Source: Pollutimonas subterranea
Lineage (GTDB): Bacteria; Pseudomonadota; Gammaproteobacteria; Burkholderiales; Burkholderiaceae_B
Assembly: GCF_002849655.1 (NCBI RefSeq)
Contig: NZ_PDNW01000012.1
Coordinates: forward strand, 92,890 to 156,889
Direction of reading: 5' to 3'
DNA length: 64,000 nt
The notes beneath the pieces were generated by a model. The model was not told the DNA's origin. It saw only the letters and a list, made by a program, of their open reading frames with translations, and made no database searches. Shown piece by piece: positions 28,480 through 38,269 of the stretch (positions are counted from its first letter, which is position 1; each line of letters begins with the position of its first letter). A program made the translations under genes and the position numbers.

Positions 28480-29682
28480 TCAGCTTTTTTTGACTAGCTC
28501 ACACATGCTTTCAGAGAGCGGCATAGTGACTTGATCGGCTGGAATTGTTCTAAGGATTTTGTAATAGTCCCAAGGCCCTTTTGATTCGGCTGGCGATTTA
28601 ACCTGGATCAGGTACATATCGTGCTCCATACGACCATCAACACGAACTTTGCCATTTTGGGCAAAAAAGTCGTTTACCGGCAGTTCGCGCATTTTTTCCG
28701 CAACCACCTTGCCATCTGCGGTTCCAGCAGCTTTGGCGGCCTTCAGATAATGCATCACCGAAGAGTACACACCCGCCTGCACCATACCCGGCTTACGCTT
28801 GGTCCGTTCTTCAAATCTCTTGGCGAATTCCCGGCTCGCATCGTCGCGATCCCAATAATACGCAGTTGTGGCGACAAGCCCTTTTGCCTTATCCAACCCC
28901 AAAGCATTGACATCGCTAATGACCAGGGCCAGCGCCACCAGTCGCTGACCTTGATCTACCAAACCAAAATCAGCTGCCTGCTTGATGGAATTGACCGTAT
29001 CCGTGCCGCCATTGGCCAAGCCGACTATCTTGGCTTTGGACGACTGCGCTTGCAGCAGGAATGACGCGAAATCTGACGTATTAACGGGATGATTAACCTG
29101 ACCTAGTACTTTGCCGCCGTTCGCGACGACCGTTTTTGTCAGGTCTGCCGCCATCTGTGCGCCAAATGCATAGTCCGCAGCAAGAATGAACCACTCTTTC
29201 CCGCCATCTTGAAGCACGCCGCGGGCGGTACCCACCGATGAGGCATAGGTATCAAATGTCCAGTGAAAACCAGTAGGAGAACAATTTTCGTTGGTCAGCT
29301 TGGTTGAGAACGGGCCGGAAGCAAGCGTTATTTTTCCACGCTCTTTGGCCAACCCCTGTACCGCAAGGGCAACCGCAGAATTGGTCAGATCCGCAATAAC
29401 TTCAACATTGTCGACATCGAACCACTTGCGCGCGGTCGAGGTGGCGATATCGGTTTTATTTTGGTGATCGGCTGAAAGCACTTCAATCTTCTTGCCCAGC
29501 AAGGTGCCGCCAAAGTCTTCCACCGCCATTTTGGCGGCGACGACGGACGTTACACCGCCAAAGTCAGAATACAGCCCGGACTGGTCATTCAAGACGCCAA
29601 TACGTATTACATCGCCGGCGGCAAAAGCAAGCGGTGCAGAAAAGCATGCAGCCAGCCCAATCGCCATAATGGTCTTTTTCAT
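28480..29682 (-). CDS. Orphan ABC-type periplasmic binding protein (branched-chain amino acid/amide class)
   Basis: 400 residues with a signal peptide (KKTIMAIGLAACFSAPLAFA, cleavage near residue 22) and a Peripla_BP_6 fold: IRIGVLNDQSGLYSDFGG at the start and KIVGLANGGTDTVNSIKQAA in the middle. Such proteins feed LivHMGF-type importers, but no permease or ATPase gene lies nearby. Embedded in the LysR-linked operon, so it probably binds the operon's substrate or a relative. Confidence 0.9.
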   Translation of the reverse strand: MKKTIMAIGLAACFSAPLAFAAGDVIRIGVLNDQSGLYSDFGGVTSVVAAKMAVEDFGGTLLGKKIEVLSADHQNKTDIATSTARKWFDVDNVEVIADLTNSAVALAVQGLAKERGKITLASGPFSTKLTNENCSPTGFHWTFDTYASSVGTARGVLQDGGKEWFILAADYAFGAQMAADLTKTVVANGGKVLGQVNHPVNTSDFASFLLQAQSSKAKIVGLANGGTDTVNSIKQAADFGLVDQGQRLVALALVISDVNALGLDKAKGLVATTAYYWDRDDASREFAKRFEERTKRKPGMVQAGVYSSVMHYLKAAKAAGTADGKVVAEKMRELPVNDFFAQNGKVRVDGRMEHDMYLIQVKSPAESKGPWDYYKILRTIPADQVTMPLSESMCELVKKS

Positions 29683-29711
29683 GTGTTGTCTCCGTCCTTT
29701 TATGCCTGTGG

Positions 29712-31208
29712 TCAGGCTAAATTAATAATGATGGTTTTCTTATTGGTGAAGTGTTCCAGCATCGCCTCCAATGATGCTTCTTTTCCAAGGCCAGACTGCT
29801 TTATGCCACCATACGACAGCCCAGGCTGCGCGACGATGTTCTGATTAACCTGGACAAAACCAGCCTGCAAGCGCTGTGTTGCATCCATTGCCAGCTTGAT
29901 GTTGCTGGTCCAGATGGTTGCGGCTAATGCGAAGTCCGAGTCATTGGCTTGCCGAATAGCGTCTTCATAGTCTTTGAAAGCGATAACGCAAGTGACCGGG
30001 CCGAAAATCTCTTCGCGGGCAACCTGATGATCATTTGAAATACCCGTAAACATAACGGGTTGAACAAAGAGGCCGTCTTTCAAGGCTGGGTCTTCAGGGA
30101 CAACAGATAGCCGATGAGACTTTGCCCCCGGGACTTGCTCGCCAAGGCTTATATATGAATGCACGCGCTCAAACTGCGCACGCGAAATAATGGTGCCTAT
30201 ATCGGTAGATTCGTCGAGCGGGTCACCCATTTTCATGGCATTGACCTTTTCCTTGACCTTCTCCACAAAGATATCAACGATAGATTCATGGACAAACATC
30301 CGCGAAGCCGCTGTGCAGCTTTGGCCTTGGCGTGTAAAGCGCATCCCCGACACGGCGCCAGCCACCGCTTTGTCAAGATCGGCATCATCCATCACTATCA
30401 TGGGGCTTTTCCCGCCTAGCTCCAAGGTGACCGGAATGAGCTTTTCAGCGGCTGCTCGTGCAATATGCTTGCCCGTTTCGACCGACCCGGTGAACGTCAC
30501 TTTACCCACCCGTGGGTGAGCAACCAGTGGTGCGCCACAAGTCGGGCCGTCCCCGGACAAAATATTAGCCACTCCCGCCGGCAATACTTCGTTCACGATC
30601 TCGATTACCCGTAGGGCAGCCAAAGGTGCCTCTTCGGCGGACTTGACCACAACTGTATTTCCCGCCGCAATCGCTGGCGCGATCTTGAATGCCATCAGCA
30701 TTAACGGAACATTCCAGGGAATAATAGCGGCCACCACGCCTATGGGTTCCCGCTGCGTCAGCGTAAGCATTTTAGGGTCAAAGGGCACTGTTTCGCCCTT
30801 GAGCTCGCTAGTCAGGCCGCCGTAAAAACTAAAGCACTCTGCTACCAGTTTCGCCTCCACCCGGCTTTCGGTACGAATAGCCTTGCCCGTCTCCAGCGCA
30901 AGCAGCTGCGCGATTTCTTCGGAATGCTCCAATAGGCGCCGGGCACATTCATGCAAGGCTTTACCCCGCTCGCGTGCCGATGTCTGGGCCCAAGCGACTT
31001 GAGCCTTGCTTGCTGCGGCAACCGCCACATTCACGTCATCCGCCGCGCCGTTTGCTGCGTACCCTATTTCCTTACCCGTTGCGGGATTTACGACGGGAAA
31101 ACTGGTATCTGAAAGCGCCGGCGCAAACCGGCCATCAATAAGATGGTGTCCCGACAAACGTTTAGCCAAGGATGCTGCAGCAATAGCCGCTTGCGATAAA
31201 TTACCCAA
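29712..31208 (-). CDS. NAD(P)-dependent aldehyde dehydrogenase
   Basis: 498 residues. Catalytic glutamate in TLELGGKSPMIVMDDADLDK and catalytic cysteine in GMRFTRQGQSCTAASRMFVH; also PWNVPLMLMAFKIAPAIAAG and EEIFGPVTCVIAF. Complete active site, normal length. Sits between the two binding-protein genes in the operon. Substrate unknown; not of the CoA-acylating MmsA type as far as I can see. Confidence 0.93.
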   Translation of the reverse strand: MGNLSQAAIAAASLAKRLSGHHLIDGRFAPALSDTSFPVVNPATGKEIGYAANGAADDVNVAVAAASKAQVAWAQTSARERGKALHECARRLLEHSEEIAQLLALETGKAIRTESRVEAKLVAECFSFYGGLTSELKGETVPFDPKMLTLTQREPIGVVAAIIPWNVPLMLMAFKIAPAIAAGNTVVVKSAEEAPLAALRVIEIVNEVLPAGVANILSGDGPTCGAPLVAHPRVGKVTFTGSVETGKHIARAAAEKLIPVTLELGGKSPMIVMDDADLDKAVAGAVSGMRFTRQGQSCTAASRMFVHESIVDIFVEKVKEKVNAMKMGDPLDESTDIGTIISRAQFERVHSYISLGEQVPGAKSHRLSVVPEDPALKDGLFVQPVMFTGISNDHQVAREEIFGPVTCVIAFKDYEDAIRQANDSDFALAATIWTSNIKLAMDATQRLQAGFVQVNQNIVAQPGLSYGGIKQSGLGKEASLEAMLEHFTNKKTIIINLA

Positions 31209-31287
31209 GATATATCTCCTGTATAGGAATGTTGTCGTTATTCTGTGAAGAGGGCTGGCTATGGGCTAAAAACGGCCCATACAAAAT

Positions 31288-32259
31288 CTAATTGGCCGTC
31301 TCACGGCTTGCTTTAGCCAGCCGCAGGCCTTGCTCCCCTTCTTTCCGGGCGAACTTGACGAACTCCTCAACAGAAGCGGATGGAGCAACTTCTTCGTAGT
31401 TGGACGCCAGGCTTTGCCGAACGCCTTCGTCGGCCAGCACCTTATTCGTGGCGTTGAACAACACGTCTATGACCTCTTTCGACGTCCCCTTGGGAACAAA
31501 AATGCCCCACCAATTGGCAATGTTGTAGCCTGGAACACCCAGATCCGAAATAGGCTGATATTGGGGAATAAGGCCAGATGGCTTGGCGGTCGTTATTCCC
31601 AGACCTATGGCTTTACCCGTATCAATGGCGGCTCGTGCGGAAGGCGCTGTTGCAAAAGAAATGTCTGTATCGCCGGCAGCAACGGATTGTGTCGCCGGCG
31701 CACCACCCTTAAAGGGTATGTGCATGAATTTAGTATGGCTGACGTCCATGAACTCTACCGCAGCCAGATGAGTGATCACACCATTACCCGACGATGCGAC
31801 GTTAATCGTGCCGGGCGATTTTTTTGCCCGTTCCAGCAGATCTTTCACGCTGCTTATGCCCGACGCCTTACTTGCAATCAATATCATGGGAGCGATGGTA
31901 AGCCGCGCCACTGGCATGAAGTCATCGGGCGTATAGCTTACGTTGTAAAGAATGCTATCGCTGCCCATGACACTAGAATTGCCAAGATAGAGGGTGTAGC
32001 CATCGGGCTTGGCTTTCGCCACCTGGGCCGCCCCTATCGTTGACCCTGCGCCAGGCCGGTTCTCGACAACAACTGGATGCTTTAATAGCTTGGACAGGTT
32101 ATTCGCATAAACCCGGCCCACGTTATCTGCGCCACCACCGGGGGGAAACCCCATCACTAATGTAATGGGCTTGGCAGGATAACTTTCTGCCCCCTGGGCC
32201 GTTGCCACGACACCCAAAGCGATACAAGCCAAACTCAGTTTCATCATTTTTTTCATCAT
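31288..32259 (-). CDS. Orphan Bug/TctC-type periplasmic binding protein
   Basis: 323 residues with a signal peptide ending near AQGAESYPAKP. Tripartite tricarboxylate transporter receptor family: YPAKPITLVMGFPPGGGADN, VVENRPGAGSTIGAAQVAKA, PDGYTLYLGNSS. No TctA/TctB membrane genes are near, which is usual for the expanded Bug families of Alcaligenaceae. Likely binds a carboxylate related to the operon's substrate. Confidence 0.93.
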   Translation of the reverse strand: MMKKMMKLSLACIALGVVATAQGAESYPAKPITLVMGFPPGGGADNVGRVYANNLSKLLKHPVVVENRPGAGSTIGAAQVAKAKPDGYTLYLGNSSVMGSDSILYNVSYTPDDFMPVARLTIAPMILIASKASGISSVKDLLERAKKSPGTINVASSGNGVITHLAAVEFMDVSHTKFMHIPFKGGAPATQSVAAGDTDISFATAPSARAAIDTGKAIGLGITTAKPSGLIPQYQPISDLGVPGYNIANWWGIFVPKGTSKEVIDVLFNATNKVLADEGVRQSLASNYEEVAPSASVEEFVKFARKEGEQGLRLAKASRETAN

Positions 32260-32286
32260 TACTGTCTCCTCGTATTCATTCAGTTT

Positions 32287-33081
32287 TCAAGTGCCATTGA
32301 ATTGCGGCAAGCGTTTTTCCTTCCAGGCCAATGCGCCTTCCGAAATATCGCTGGAACTTTCGGAACAACGCACTCCCTCTTCGATATCCTGGCTTTCGAC
32401 CTGCGCTCTTGCGATCAGATTCAAGTGCTTCTTTATGCCTAGCAGAGCAATAGGCGCCATGCCGGCAAGCAATTGGCTAAGCTCGTCAAGACGCGCAGCC
32501 AACTGGTCGCCCTGGACAATTTCCGTCAAGAAACCTATACGCAACATTTCTTCAGCGTCTATTTTTTCGGCCGTTAGGAAAAGCCGCTTAGCCTGATTCA
32601 GGCCTAGCCTGGATATATATCTGGCCATACCGCCAGGATAAAAATGCAGTCCGAGCTTGGCTGCGGGCATAAACATATTTGCTGCCGGCACGCCGATACG
32701 GAAGTCACAAGCCAGGCAAAGGTCTGTGCCCCCGCCATAAGCGCCGCCATTGATCGCCGCAATCGTAACGGGCCGTGCGCTTTCTATCAGGTCTATCGTT
32801 TCCCCAAAGAAGAGGGAACTGGGTGCATTTTCCGCAGCGAGCGATGAAATGTCGTATCCGCTGCAAAAATACTTACCGTCTCCGACAAACCGCAACACCA
32901 AAACCTCTTTGGTCCGGTTGACCGTCGCGATGTATTCCCGCAGCGTTAGCAAATCATCGGGACTTAAGCGATTTGCGTATTCAGGCTTGCGAAACCGGAT
33001 CGTCGCAATAGAACCGTAAATAGTAAGTTCTGGCTTAGCTGCATCCTTCAATGTGTCTGGGGCGCTGCTTGCGTCTGACAT
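32287..33081 (-). CDS. Crotonase-superfamily protein with atypical active site
   Basis: 264 residues. Oxyanion-hole segments GDGKYFCSGYDISSL and INGGAYGGGTDLCLACDFRI are present. At the two glutamate positions of enoyl-CoA hydratase this protein has aspartate (GGGTDLCLACD) and alanine (MPAAKLGLHFYPGG). So simple hydration is doubtful; an isomerase, hydrolase, lyase or decarboxylase activity is as likely. Second gene of the operon after the CoA-transferase. Confidence 0.86.
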   Translation of the reverse strand: MSDASSAPDTLKDAAKPELTIYGSIATIRFRKPEYANRLSPDDLLTLREYIATVNRTKEVLVLRFVGDGKYFCSGYDISSLAAENAPSSLFFGETIDLIESARPVTIAAINGGAYGGGTDLCLACDFRIGVPAANMFMPAAKLGLHFYPGGMARYISRLGLNQAKRLFLTAEKIDAEEMLRIGFLTEIVQGDQLAARLDELSQLLAGMAPIALLGIKKHLNLIARAQVESQDIEEGVRCSESSSDISEGALAWKEKRLPQFNGT

Positions 33082-33134
33082 TTTTGCCTACCAATAGTTT
33101 TAGTTATTTATTCCAGCTTAAGCCGGCGGCGTGA

Positions 33135-34337
33135 TCAGCCTGCCTGATGAATTACCTTTTGCTCAAGCAAGCGTTCAATTTCCGTTGATGAGAAGCCATA
33201 GTCCGCAAATACATCGCTGGTGTGCTGGCCAAATAAGGGCGGCGCAGTCCGTACGGATGTACCTTCTTCCATGTGGGTCATGCTTATCGGCAGCCCTACC
33301 TGTTTAAGTTCGCCCAGAACTGGATGCATCACCGTCTGAACCAGCTTGCAGGCCACTACCTGAGGGTCGCTAAACACGTCGTTCAATTTATTGATGGGGC
33401 CGGCCGGGATACCGTTTTCTATCATCACGGGCGTCCACTCCATCCGGGAGCGGCGCTTCAAGCTTCCTTCCAGCAGCTCTTTAAGCACATGGCGATTCTG
33501 CATGCGATCGGCATTGGTCAGAAAACGAGGGTCGGAGGTCAGCGCTTCCAGATCAAGTATCGAACAAAGCTTGCCCCACATAGCCTGAGTTGCGGGCGCT
33601 AGGTTCAGCGGACCGTCAGCGGTATCGAAGGTACCGTACGGCGCAATAACCGGATGCACGTTGCCGCAAGGCTCCGGTACTTCCTGGACGCTTAGATAAC
33701 GCTGCCCTTGCACGCTAAGCAAGCCCATCAGGCTAGCCAGAAGAGACGTTTCCACATGCTGGCCACGGCCGCTATTCTTGTGCTCGACCACGGCAGCCAA
33801 TATGCCGATGACTATCCACATACCCGCGGTAAGGTCGCCGATAGCGGTACCCACCCGTGTAGGCCCCGATTCGTTGGTACCGGTCAGGCTCATAAAGCCG
33901 GAATAGCCCTGGGCGATCTGGTCAAAACCCGCCCAGTTCTTTGCTGGCCCCTTGCTGCCGAAGCCCGAGATGGAAGCCATGATGAGTCCGGGCTTTTCTT
34001 TAGACAGCTCGTCGTAGCCCAGGCCCATGTTTTCCATCGTGCCCACTTTGAAATTTTCCACCACGATGTCCGACTTAAGCGCCATTTGCTTGATCAGGGC
34101 CAGCCCTTCTGGGCTGCGAAAATCAATTCCTATGCCTTTTTTATTCCGATTGGCACTAAGATAATAAACACTTATATCTTCGTCGAAAGGCCCCCACTGG
34201 CGTACCATATCGCCTGCCGGCGTAGGCTCTACCTTAACGACTTCAGCCCCCAGATCCGCCAAAATCATTGTGCTGAAGGGCCCAGACAAGGCTCGGGTTA
34301 AATCCAGCACCTTCAACCCAGATAATGGAAGGCTCAT
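33135..34337 (-). CDS. Family III CoA-transferase (CaiB/BaiF)
   Basis: About 400 residues from the ATG at 34337 (MSLPLSGLKVLDLTRALSGP), preceded by GGAG; an earlier in-frame ATG at 34418 lies in the promoter. Family blocks: GPFSTMILADLGAEVVKVE, NRNKKGIGIDFRSPEG, VVENFKVGTMENMGLGYDEL, and ISGFGSKGPAKNWAGFDQIA whose aspartate fits the catalytic acyl carrier residue. Probably activates the operon's carboxylic acid substrate to its CoA thioester using a CoA donor. First gene of the operon. Confidence 0.91.
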   Translation of the reverse strand: MSLPLSGLKVLDLTRALSGPFSTMILADLGAEVVKVEPTPAGDMVRQWGPFDEDISVYYLSANRNKKGIGIDFRSPEGLALIKQMALKSDIVVENFKVGTMENMGLGYDELSKEKPGLIMASISGFGSKGPAKNWAGFDQIAQGYSGFMSLTGTNESGPTRVGTAIGDLTAGMWIVIGILAAVVEHKNSGRGQHVETSLLASLMGLLSVQGQRYLSVQEVPEPCGNVHPVIAPYGTFDTADGPLNLAPATQAMWGKLCSILDLEALTSDPRFLTNADRMQNRHVLKELLEGSLKRRSRMEWTPVMIENGIPAGPINKLNDVFSDPQVVACKLVQTVMHPVLGELKQVGLPISMTHMEEGTSVRTAPPLFGQHTSDVFADYGFSSTEIERLLEQKVIHQAG

Positions 34338-34417
34338 CTTGAACGTCTCCTTTTTAAGTAACTTTGATTCTAGGTATAGATTCCTTTTAATAAAAATACT
34401 TTTTAACAATGGCGCCA

Positions 34418-34430
34418 TAAGATAAACTTA
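34418..34430. promoter_or_regulatory. LysR-type T-N11-A box
   Basis: TAAGATAAACTTA is a T-N11-A motif inside the dyad ATAAG-N5-CTTAT (34417-34431). It lies in the 124-bp gap between divergent lysR (start 34462) and the CoA-transferase gene (start 34337), the expected place for the LysR site. Confidence 0.6.
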
Positions 34431-34461
34431 TTTCATTAAAAAAATGAACAAGGGATGAGAC

Positions 34462-35385
34462 ATGAACTTGCGTCAGCTTCAGTATTTTGTTCGTGTATTT
34501 GAAATGCAAAACATGACGAGGGCTGCGGAGAGCCTATACCTCGCACAACCCGCGCTGAGTCAGCAAATTGCCTTGCTGGAAGAGGATCTTGGGGTGCGTT
34601 TGCTAGTGCGTGGCTCTAAGGGGGTCCATGCGACTGCCGAGGGCGTTCTTCTTTACCGGCACGCCCAGACCATACTCAGGCAGGTCGATAGCACACGTAG
34701 TCTCTTGGCCAAAACAGACGAACAGATGGCCGGCACCGTATCCATCGGTCTGGCATCAAGCACCGCACGCATGATTGCACTACCACTGATGAAATTGGTC
34801 AAGCAGGAAGTGCCGGGCATCGTGCTGGAAATCGTCGATATTCCCAGTGCTGACCTGACTCGCCTGGTACTCCAGGGCAGAGTCGATTTCTCGCTTTCGC
34901 CCGACCAACAGCCTATCAAAGGCATTTCCTTGACGCCGCTACTGGTTGAAGACTTGTTCCTGCTTACCCATGCCAGCCTGAAGCTGCCAGAGAGAAACAT
35001 CGCAATCAAGAATATATCGACTTTGCCGTTAATACTGCCAAGCTTGCCAAACAAGCTCAGAGCGCGGGTCGACCATGTTTTCTTGGCAGCGCGATTGACC
35101 TACAACCTGTTTGCGGAAGCGAGCACATCGGCCATTCTGATACCCGCTGTACGCGAAGGGCTGGCCGCCACCATATTGCCGTATTCAGCTGCGCAGCCCG
35201 AGATCGCCAACGGTACGATTACCTCGCACTCCATGGATGTTGAACTCTCCAGGGAAATCGTACTGTGCTCCAGCGAAAGCCTGCCGCTTACGCCGGCCGT
35301 CGGCAAAGTCATCAGTCTGTGCAAAGGGCTAATCAAGCAGTTGGTATTGGAACAGCGTTGGCTGGGTTGCCGAGTACTGTATTGA
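34462..35385 (+). CDS. LysR-family transcriptional regulator
   Basis: 307 residues. N-terminal winged helix MNLRQLQYFVRVFEMQNMTR then AAESLYLAQPALSQQIALLE, followed by a periplasmic-binding-like sensor domain (VSIGLASSTARMIALPLMKL). Divergent from the catabolic operon at 26508-34337, which it probably controls in response to a pathway intermediate. Resembles the Nac/CbbR-like group by its HTH wording. Ligand unknown. Confidence 0.92.
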   Translation: MNLRQLQYFVRVFEMQNMTRAAESLYLAQPALSQQIALLEEDLGVRLLVRGSKGVHATAEGVLLYRHAQTILRQVDSTRSLLAKTDEQMAGTVSIGLASSTARMIALPLMKLVKQEVPGIVLEIVDIPSADLTRLVLQGRVDFSLSPDQQPIKGISLTPLLVEDLFLLTHASLKLPERNIAIKNISTLPLILPSLPNKLRARVDHVFLAARLTYNLFAEASTSAILIPAVREGLAATILPYSAAQPEIANGTITSHSMDVELSREIVLCSSESLPLTPAVGKVISLCKGLIKQLVLEQRWLGCRVLY

Positions 35386-35471
35386 TTCTTTTCCGAAGCG
35401 ATTGGCGCCTCGGCGACCCCATCGGTTTACCTTTCTACGGTGCTAATCCGATCTACGATGGACGCGCCATT

Positions 35472-35507
35472 AATAAGGGCCTGCCGTGAAACCGCCAGGC
35501 CCTTATT
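35472..35507. terminator. Hairpin between convergent lysR and etfA
   Basis: 12-bp perfect stem AATAAGGGCCTG/CAGGCCCTTATT around a 12-nt loop, 26 bp after the etfA stop and 87 bp after lysR. The stem ends in an AT-rich foot on both sides, so it could act in both directions. The T-tract outside the stem is short. Confidence 0.6.
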
Positions 35508-35532
35508 CCCTGCCCTTGGCAAGCCTGTATGA

Positions 35533-36462
35533 CTACAGCGCCTGGACCAGCTCTGGCACTGCCTGGAACAAGTCTGCCACCAGGCCATAGTCGGCTACGC
35601 CGAATATCGGCGCCTCGGCGTCTTTGTTGATGGCAACGATGACCTTGGAGTCTTTCATGCCGGCCAAATGCTGGATGGCCCCCGAGATACCCACCGCCAC
35701 ATACAGTTGAGGCGCAACGATCTTGCCGGTTTGACCGACCTGCCAGTCGTTGGGCGCGTAGCCCGCATCGACGGCGGCGCGCGATGCGCCCAATGCGGCA
35801 CCGAGCTTGTCGGCCAGCGGATCGAGAATCTTGAAATTCTCGGCGCTGCCCAGGCCTCGGCCTCCGGACACCACGATTTTCGCGCCAGCCAGTTCAGGCC
35901 GATCGCTGGCGGCAACTTCGCGGCCCACGAAGGACGACAAGCCGGAATCGGCCACGACCGCTACGGACTCTACCGTTGCGCTTCCGCCTTCAGCTGCGAC
36001 GCCATCGAACGCCGTAGTACGCACGGTAATGATCTTGATGGTATCGGCGGACTGTACGGTGGCAATGGCATTGCCGGCATAGATGGGACGTGTGAACGTG
36101 TCTGTTGCCTCGACCGAAATAATGTCGGAAATCTGGGCGACGTCGAGCTTGGCCGCCACACGCGGCGCCACGTTCTTGCCTGCCGCGGTAGCGGGAAACA
36201 AGATATGGCTATAGCCTTGGGCAATCGACAGGACCTGGGCGGCTACATTCTCGGCCAGGCCTTCGGCCAGCGCCGGACCGTCCGCAAGCAAGACTTTGCC
36301 TACACCAGCCGCTTTGGCGGCTTGATCGGCCACCGCCTGCGCACCGTTGCCGGCGACCAATACATGTACGTCGTCACCCAGCTTCGATGCTGCGGCAATG
36401 GCGTTCAGGGTGGCACCCTTCAGGTGCGAATTATCGTGTTCTGCAATTACTAGAATCGTCAT
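35533..36462 (-). CDS. etfA: Electron transfer flavoprotein alpha subunit
   Basis: 309 residues; carries FAD and passes electrons from acyl-CoA dehydrogenases to ETF:quinone oxidoreductase. The C-terminal FAD signature is clear: [40 protein letters not shown], and [20 protein letters not shown]. Starts directly after the etfB stop (TAA-ATG). Confidence 0.97.
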   Translation of the reverse strand: MTILVIAEHDNSHLKGATLNAIAAASKLGDDVHVLVAGNGAQAVADQAAKAAGVGKVLLADGPALAEGLAENVAAQVLSIAQGYSHILFPATAAGKNVAPRVAAKLDVAQISDIISVEATDTFTRPIYAGNAIATVQSADTIKIITVRTTAFDGVAAEGGSATVESVAVVADSGLSSFVGREVAASDRPELAGAKIVVSGGRGLGSAENFKILDPLADKLGAALGASRAAVDAGYAPNDWQVGQTGKIVAPQLYVAVGISGAIQHLAGMKDSKVIVAINKDAEAPIFGVADYGLVADLFQAVPELVQAL

Positions 36463-37212
36463 TTAAACCACCTTCGCTTCATTCTTCAATTTGTCGACCA
36501 GCGTAGCCACATCGGGAACCATGATGCCAGCCGAACGTGCGGGTGGCTCGGAAACCTTGAGTGTCTTCAGGCGCGGGGCAACGTCCACGCCGAGCTCTTC
36601 AGGCGTGATGACGTCGAGCGTCTTTTTCTTGGCCTTCATGATATTGGGCAAAGTGACATAGCGCGGCTCGTTCAGGCGCAAGTCGGTGGTGATGATGGCC
36701 GGCAATTTGAGCGACAAGGTTTCAAGGCCGCCGTCCACTTCGCGCGTGACGGACACCGAATCACCTGACACCTCGACTTTGCTTGCAAATGTAGCTTGTG
36801 GCCAGTCCAGCAACGCGGCGAGCATCTGGCCGGTTTGATTGGAATCGTCGTCGATTGCCTGCTTGCCCAATATGACCAATTGGGGCTGCTCCTTGTCGAC
36901 AAGAGCCTTGAGCAGCTTGGCGACCGCCAAGGGCTGCAACTCGACGTCGGTTTGGATCAGCGCCGCGCGATCGGCGCCGATGGCCATGGCGGTACGCAAG
37001 GTTTCCTGGGATTGGGCGACCCCGCAGGTAACGGCAATCACTTCGGTCGCGACCCCTTTTTCCTTAAGACGCGTAGCCTCTTCAACGGCTATTTCATCGA
37101 AAGGGTTCATCGACATTTTGACGTTCGCGATATCCACGCCGCTTTGATCGGATTTAACGCGTACTTTGACGTTGTAATCAACCACACGCTTGACAGGTAC
37201 CAATACCTTCAT
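36463..37212 (-). CDS. etfB: Electron transfer flavoprotein beta subunit
   Basis: 249 residues; AMP-binding partner of Etf[21 protein letters not shown] at the start, [20 protein letters not shown], and [20 protein letters not shown] with the conserved ETF-beta signature. Forms an operon with etfA. Likely partner of the acyl-CoA dehydrogenase at 24559 and others on the chromosome. Confidence 0.97.
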   Translation of the reverse strand: MKVLVPVKRVVDYNVKVRVKSDQSGVDIANVKMSMNPFDEIAVEEATRLKEKGVATEVIAVTCGVAQSQETLRTAMAIGADRAALIQTDVELQPLAVAKLLKALVDKEQPQLVILGKQAIDDDSNQTGQMLAALLDWPQATFASKVEVSGDSVSVTREVDGGLETLSLKLPAIITTDLRLNEPRYVTLPNIMKAKKKTLDVITPEELGVDVAPRLKTLKVSEPPARSAGIMVPDVATLVDKLKNEAKVV

Positions 37213-37335
37213 CGAGCATTCTCCAAGAATAGAAAAAAAATGGTGCTACCCAGCGCGGTAAGCGGACTGTCGAACCTGCTGCTCGTTGGCCCCGGCCTAC
37301 CCCGCCAGACAATAATTCACGTAAACTTTCTTATT

Positions 37336-38259
37336 CTACAACGTTGCGAGTGCCCTGATATGGGCAACGGCGCTGCGTCCCAGGGCCGACAAGTTGTAAC
37401 CGCCTTCCAGGAAACTGACCACCCGGCCTTGCGCCGAGTTCTTGGCCAGTGTCACCATTTGCTCTGTGATCCACGCATAGTCCGACTCGACAAGGCCCAA
37501 TTGCCCCATGTCGTCTTCCCGGTGGCCATCAAAGCCGGCAGAGATAAACACGAATTCCGGTTTGAACGCCTCGAGCCTGGGCATCCATACGTCGCTTACC
37601 AACTGGCGCAGGTCATCGCTCTGGGTGTAAGCCTCGACCGGTATGTTTACCATGTTTTCCGCCGGATCGTCCTGGCGGATATTCGGAAAGAACGGGTACT
37701 GGAAAAAGCTGCACATCAAGACACGGGGATCTCCCGAGAACATTTCCTCGGTACCGTTGCCGTGATGCACGTCGAAGTCGATGATGGCGACACGCTCCAG
37801 CCCATACCTTTCCATCGCGTATGCCGCGGCAATGGCGATGTTATTGAAAAAACAGAAGCCCATGGCCAGCCCGGGACGCGCATGATGGCCAGGCGGACGT
37901 ACCGCGCAAAATGCCGTCTGCGATTTCTTTTCCATGATTGCGTCCACCGCCGCAATGCCGGAGCCGGCAGCCACCATCGCCGCTTCGAGCGTATGTGGAT
38001 TCATCAGGGTATCGGGATCGATGGCAAAATACCCTTGCGCCGGCACGCTGGCGCGCAGGTGGGCAAGATATTCGGGGGTGTGCACACGCAGTATGTCGAT
38101 GTCGGATGCAGGCGGAGCATGCTCTTCGGTCAGCAACGGCATCACCCCGCTGGCCAGCAACTGGTCATTAATGGCATCAAGCCTTTGCGGGCATTCGGGA
38201 TGCCAATTTCCCATTTCATGCAGACGGCACGCGGGATGAGTAATATATAGAGTCTCCAT
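37336..38259 (-). CDS. Histone deacetylase-family amidohydrolase
   Basis: 307 residues from the ATG at 38259 (METLYITHPACRLHEMGNWH). Zinc-site and catalytic blocks: RPPGHHARPGLAMGFCFFNN with the tandem-His motif region, VAIIDFDVHHGNGTEEMF, and FISAGFDGHREDDMGQL. Bacterial members deacetylate acetylpolyamines or other acetyl-amides; the substrate here is unknown. Its start is 10 bp from the divergent mltB start. A longer in-frame reading up to 38514 would run antisense into mltB and is rejected. Confidence 0.92.
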   Translation of the reverse strand: METLYITHPACRLHEMGNWHPECPQRLDAINDQLLASGVMPLLTEEHAPPASDIDILRVHTPEYLAHLRASVPAQGYFAIDPDTLMNPHTLEAAMVAAGSGIAAVDAIMEKKSQTAFCAVRPPGHHARPGLAMGFCFFNNIAIAAAYAMERYGLERVAIIDFDVHHGNGTEEMFSGDPRVLMCSFFQYPFFPNIRQDDPAENMVNIPVEAYTQSDDLRQLVSDVWMPRLEAFKPEFVFISAGFDGHREDDMGQLGLVESDYAWITEQMVTLAKNSAQGRVVSFLEGGYNLSALGRSAVAHIRALATL

Positions 38260-38269
38260 AAGGACGATT

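Noticed and set aside
36796..38250. 484-codon plus-strand open frame antisense to the HDAC gene and etfB
   Set aside because: Low-complexity shadow; both genes on the other strand have full family motifs.
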